From Alphaproteobacteria bacterium (GTDB lineage Bacteria > Pseudomonadota > Alphaproteobacteria > Rhodobacterales > Rhodobacteraceae), in contig JAUIHM010000010.1 in the NCBI GenBank assembly GCA_030432315.1, positions 1 through 57,002 on the forward strand: a stretch of DNA of 57,002 nucleotides, given 5' to 3'. The notes beneath the pieces were generated by a model, which saw only the letters and a program-made list of their open reading frames with translations, had not been told where the DNA came from and made no database searches. Shown here in pieces: positions 54,026-57,002 of the stretch. Within the stretch, counting starts at the first letter, position 1. The number at the start of each line of letters is the position of its first letter. The translations under genes were made by a program, and so were the position numbers.

Positions 54026-55363
54026 TCAGAGGCCGGCGTAGATTTGCGCGCAGCGGTCAATCGCGGCCTCGGGCGACATTTCCTCACTTTCACCGGTCCG
54101 GCGGGAAGTGAGTTCGACCACGCCATTCTTCAACCCCCGCGGCCCGACGGTGATCCGCCACGGCAGGCCGATCAGGTCCATCGTCGCGAACTTGCCTCCC
54201 GCCCGCTCGTCGCGGTCGTCATAGAGCGGGTCGAGGCCCCGTGCCTTCAGCCCGGAATAGAGCGCCTCACAGGCGGCATCCGCTTCGCCGTCGCCCTGCT
54301 TGAGGTTGACGATGCCGACATGAAACGGGGTGACCCCTTCGGGCCAGATGATGCCGCGGTCGTCATGGTTGGCCTCGATGAGCGCCCCCACCAGACGGCT
54401 GACGCCGATACCGTGACTGCCCATGTGGACGGGCACGCGCTCTCCTGCCTCATTGACGACGACCGCCTTCATCGGTTCGGAGTATTCGGTGCCGAAATAA
54501 AATATCTGCCCGACCTCAATGCCGCGACCGACCACACGCCGCTCCTCGGGAACGACTTCAAACACCGCAGCGTCATGGGTCTCGTCGGTCCTTGCATAAG
54601 GCGCAGTCCAAGTGTCACAGATCTCCCGAACCGCCTCGCGGTCGGCAAAATCAATCTCCCGGTTCCCAAGGGTCAGATCAGTGACGGCGCGGTCATAGAA
54701 GACCTCGCTCTCGCCGGTCGGTGCCAGCACCAGGAACTCGTGGGTATAGTCTCCGCCGATTGGACCACTGTCCGCCCGCATCGGGATCGCCTTCAGTCCC
54801 ATCCGCTCATAGGTCCGGATATAGGTAACCATGTGCCGGTTGTAGGCGTGCAGCGCATCTTCCTTGGTCAGATCGAAATTGTACCCGTCTTTCATCAGGA
54901 ACTCGCGGCCGCGCATGACGCCGAACCGCGGCCGCATCTCGTCGCGGAACTTCCACTGAATGTGGTAAAGCGTCACCGGCAGATCCCGGTAGCTGCCGAC
55001 TGCCGACCGGAAGATGTCGGTAATCAGTTCCTCGTTGGTCGGACCGTAAAGCATCTCCCGGCCCTGGCGGTCGGTGATCCGCAGCATTTCCTCGCCGTAA
55101 TCATCGTAGCGCCCGCTTTCCCGCCAGAGGTCTGCAGACTGCAGCGTCGGCATCAGCAGCGGAATGTGTCCGGCGCGCTGCTGCTCCTCATGCACGATCT
55201 GCTCGAGACGCCGCAAAACCTTGAATCCCAGCGGCAGCCAGGAGTAAATTCCGGCAGAGGCCTGGCGGATCATTCCCGCGCGCAGCATCAGCCGGTGGCT
55301 TGCAATCTGGGCTTCCGCCGGTGTTTCCCGCAGGACGGGCAGAAAGTAGTTGGTCAGGCGCAT
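54026..55363 (-). CDS. proS: Prolyl-tRNA synthetase (short, class II)
   Basis: A 445-aa enzyme charging tRNA-Pro. The short length lacks the bacterial insertion (editing) domain, as usual in alphaproteobacteria. Motif 1 begins [14 protein letters not shown], motif 2 is [20 protein letters not shown] and motif 3 is [18 protein letters not shown]. The ATG at 55363 ([10 protein letters not shown]...) gives the normal N-terminus; upstream in-frame codons are intergenic. Confidence 0.96.
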   Translation of the reverse strand: MRLTNYFLPVLRETPAEAQIASHRLMLRAGMIRQASAGIYSWLPLGFKVLRRLEQIVHEEQQRAGHIPLLMPTLQSADLWRESGRYDDYGEEMLRITDRQGREMLYGPTNEELITDIFRSAVGSYRDLPVTLYHIQWKFRDEMRPRFGVMRGREFLMKDGYNFDLTKEDALHAYNRHMVTYIRTYERMGLKAIPMRADSGPIGGDYTHEFLVLAPTGESEVFYDRAVTDLTLGNREIDFADREAVREICDTWTAPYARTDETHDAAVFEVVPEERRVVGRGIEVGQIFYFGTEYSEPMKAVVVNEAGERVPVHMGSHGIGVSRLVGALIEANHDDRGIIWPEGVTPFHVGIVNLKQGDGEADAACEALYSGLKARGLDPLYDDRDERAGGKFATMDLIGLPWRITVGPRGLKNGVVELTSRRTGESEEMSPEAAIDRCAQIYAGL

Positions 55364-55504
55364 GTCGCGGTATCTCCGGTGCCGGATAGGTCCCGCCGAT
55401 TTAGGCGAAGGTGGCAAAACCTGCAATCCCACAAGCGAATTCCGAATGAGCTATGCACCAGGTGAGATTCCGCATTGCATTACATGCACAAATCTGATTT
55501 ATCT

Positions 55505-55655
55505 TCCAGCGCCGAAAAGGGGCAACGACGCGGACGAGTCGCGCAACGGTCCATGAAGAGCCGATGAATCGGTTGGACATAAAGCCCGAGGGCAATGGCC
55601 CAAGTCTGGGGGGAGAGATAGAGCGGCCTGCGGTTTGCAGGCCGCTTTCGTTTTA
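55505..55655 (+). ncRNA. Candidate small RNA ending in an intrinsic terminator
   Basis: The plus strand has a hairpin AGCCGA-TGAA-TCGGTT (about 55558-55574), a second possible hairpin GGGC-AATG-GCCC and then a terminator with a U-tract, yet no plus-strand gene precedes it. This suggests an unannotated short transcript antisense to the proS-ppx spacer. The 5' end is uncertain; a weak TTGCAT/TTTATC promoter lies at 55475-55503. No known RNA family is recognised. Confidence 0.35.
55622..55654 (+). terminator. Rho-independent terminator
   Basis: GCGGCCTGC (55623-55631), 5-nt loop, GCAGGCCGC (55637-55645), then TTTCGTTTT. The T tract is on the plus strand, so it terminates rightward transcription. 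On the minus strand it also lies just after the Ppx/GppA stop and could serve as a weak terminator there. Confidence 0.85.
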
Positions 55656-55677
55656 GGGCCTTCCACGGGACGCGCAG

Positions 55678-57002
55678 TCAGTCTTCCAGCCGCAGTTCCG
55701 ACCGAACCGACAGACGCGAAGCCAGCCCGGCCAGCCGGCGTTCGACCGCGTCGCCGGCGCAGTCCCGCGCCTCGCCCCGGAGCACGAGGGTCAGGGTCCC
55801 GTCTTTGGGCTCAAGCCGACTGTCCTCCAGCACGCCAATGGCCGATCCCGAAAGCATCGAACCGAGCCGCATCGCCCGGCCCAGCACCGCCGCATCCGGT
55901 TCGCGCTCCTTTGGAAGAATCATTCCGTACGTGCTCAGCGTCTCTTCGCTGACGAGGGCCTTGTACCGGTTCAGCAGAGCGAGGCCGAGAAACACCCGGT
56001 CCTGATGGCTGATCCCGCTGACGTTCGCCCGCGTCACCGAGGCGAGGCACTGCTCCGCTCGATAATCCGGATGCGCCCGCCAGTTGACGTCATGCAGCAG
56101 ACAGGCCGCCCGCACCAGTCTCAGGGTCGCTGCATCGGCATTTGGGTAGAGCGGCATCAGCCAGTCGTAGAGCAGGTCCCCGAACCCTGGCACCCGGGCG
56201 GAGGTGCTCTCCATGTGCCGACACACCTCGATCAGCGGATCGAGCATGCGCATCGCCTCGGGCATCTGCCGGTAGAGCAGTCCCTCTCGCAAGCCGTAGG
56301 CCGACACGACGATCCGGCCCGGCTGCAGCCGGTCGATCAACTCCACCAGCACCGGTGCCGCATACGGCAAAAGCGACAAGCGGGCCGTCGAGGTTCCCGT
56401 CAGCAGCGAAAGTTCCCCCTGATCCTGTCCGTTCAGCCATTCGAGCGTTTCGAGAAGCTGTGCGGCCGGTGGCTCGTATCCGTGCAGCACCTTGAGCGGA
56501 TACCGGGTCCGTTCCATGTCGAGCCGGGCGATGGCCCTCCACGAACCGCCGACCAGAAAAAGGGTTCCCGCTTCGCCCGGAACCTTGCGCCTCAGGGTCT
56601 TCACCTGTTTGCGGATATATTTCTGCAGCCGGTCCGGAGCGAGGTCCGAAAGCTTCAGCGGCCCGAGCGGGGCGGTGGCGCAATGTTCGATACGCCCGGC
56701 GTTCAGATGCGCCAGTTCCATCGACGAGCCGCCCATGTCGCTTACCAGACCGTCGGCATCCGGCCATCCGAGCAGCACGCCCTTGGCAGAAAGACGCGCC
56801 TCTTCCGCGCCGGTGGCGATGTGGATCTGAAGCCCCGTCTCCCGCTCGACCTGATCGCAAAAGGCGGCGCCGTCCTCCGCATCCCGGACCGCCGCCGTTG
56901 CCACCGCGATCATGCCCGAAAGATCCATTTTCGCCGCGAGCGCCGTGAATCGGTGCAGCGCCGCAAGCGCCCTGACGCGCCCGTCGGGATTCAGCCGGTT
57001 GG
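55678..57002 (-). CDS. ppx: Ppx/GppA-family exopolyphosphatase, partial at the right edge
   Basis: The visible 441 codons lack roughly the first 70-80 residues, which lie beyond 57002; the frame stays open to the edge (NRLNPDGRVRALAALHRF...). The ASKHA fold is shown by VATAAVRDAEDGAAF, GLVSDMGGSSMELAHL and LVGGSWRAIARLDM. The C-terminal helical HD-like half has LRLVRAACLLHDVNWRAH. Such proteins degrade polyphosphate (Ppx) or pppGpp (GppA); Ppx is more likely for alphaproteobacteria. Together with the PPK2-type gene at 30.5 kb it points to polyphosphate metabolism. Confidence 0.9.
   Translation of the reverse strand, partial: NRLNPDGRVRALAALHRFTALAAKMDLSGMIAVATAAVRDAEDGAAFCDQVERETGLQIHIATGAEEARLSAKGVLLGWPDADGLVSDMGGSSMELAHLNAGRIEHCATAPLGPLKLSDLAPDRLQKYIRKQVKTLRRKVPGEAGTLFLVGGSWRAIARLDMERTRYPLKVLHGYEPPAAQLLETLEWLNGQDQGELSLLTGTSTARLSLLPYAAPVLVELIDRLQPGRIVVSAYGLREGLLYRQMPEAMRMLDPLIEVCRHMESTSARVPGFGDLLYDWLMPLYPNADAATLRLVRAACLLHDVNWRAHPDYRAEQCLASVTRANVSGISHQDRVFLGLALLNRYKALVSEETLSTYGMILPKEREPDAAVLGRAMRLGSMLSGSAIGVLEDSRLEPKDGTLTLVLRGEARDCAGDAVERRLAGLASRLSVRSELRLED

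Larger units (their letters stand above)
55364..55677. other. 314-bp region between proS and the Ppx/GppA gene
   Basis: Holds the proS upstream region on the minus strand and, on the plus strand, a structured stretch ending in a good terminator (see below). No protein gene is supported: short ORFs across it run through the terminator stem. Confidence 0.55.

Noticed and set aside
55564-55656. 30-codon ORF (MNRLDIKPEGNG...) running to the terminator
   Set aside because: It reads through the terminator stem and T tract and has no ribosome binding site, so it is more likely part of a non-coding transcript.

Overview
The window is GC-rich chromosomal DNA from an alphaproteobacterium, most likely a member of the Rhodobacterales or a close relative. 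This rests on family recognition, not on a search. Supporting features are the DUF2927 lipoprotein beside an SPFH/TelA cluster, the proS-lolC-lolD order, the short prolyl-tRNA synthetase, the fused FadJ-type beta-oxidation enzyme and two secreted RTX-type calcium-binding proteins. There is no rRNA, recognisable tRNA, CRISPR array, insertion sequence or prophage. Both edges cut a gene: an EmrB-type efflux pump on the left and a Ppx/GppA phosphatase on the right.

Layout. 1-3.5 kb: EmrB-EmrA pump genes behind a marR regulator, then tadA. 3.5-5.4 kb: a 23S-type pseudouridine synthase, a GNAT acetyltransferase and a cold-shock gene interrupted by an in-frame TGA. 5.5-12.2 kb: a co-directional cluster of two tiny ORFs, an XpaC-like protein, TelA, a DUF2927 lipoprotein, an SPFH protein, a zinc-ribbon membrane protein and a frameshifted secreted protein. 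12.2-16 kb: two CPBP membrane proteases, a fasciclin protein, a Tat-exported MsrB, a YjbR protein and a small secreted protein. 16.4-21.7 kb: an RTX protein, a UshA-like 5'-nucleotidase and an NHL beta-propeller. 21.7-32 kb: a KAP P-loop NTPase, a PhzF protein, a class III aminotransferase, a DUF2254 protein, an EamA transporter, DUF952-pyrD and a polyphosphate:AMP phosphotransferase. 32.1-35.2 kb (minus strand): two PaaI thioesterases, a MATE transporter and an aminoglycoside-kinase-like protein.

35.3-43.3 kb is a fatty-acid/acyl-CoA catabolic operon. A MerR regulator with two TGACGT palindromes upstream is followed by acyl-CoA dehydrogenase, GST, a SLATT-like 2TM protein, thiolase, an NTF2-like protein, a cupin and FadJ. 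43.4-47.8 kb: a second RTX protein, a FUSC-like membrane protein, a gluconate-5-dehydrogenase-type SDR and a D-2-hydroxyacid dehydrogenase. 48.0-50.5 kb is a distinctly AT-rich two-gene module, an ABC-type ATPase plus a DUF4435 TOPRIM-like protein, which has the architecture of the PARIS anti-phage system. 51-57 kb: a membrane protein of unknown function, LolD, LolC/E, ProS and Ppx/GppA.

The most unusual non-coding signal is a pair of 90-bp elements at about 25.2 and 50.9 kb. They have identical internal geometry: GTTAAC-type inverted ends around four direct repeats with an 11-bp period. Each lies 65-85 bp upstream of a gene. The defence-related proteins (PARIS-like pair, KAP NTPase, orphan SLATT-like protein) are scattered among housekeeping genes and do not form one island.
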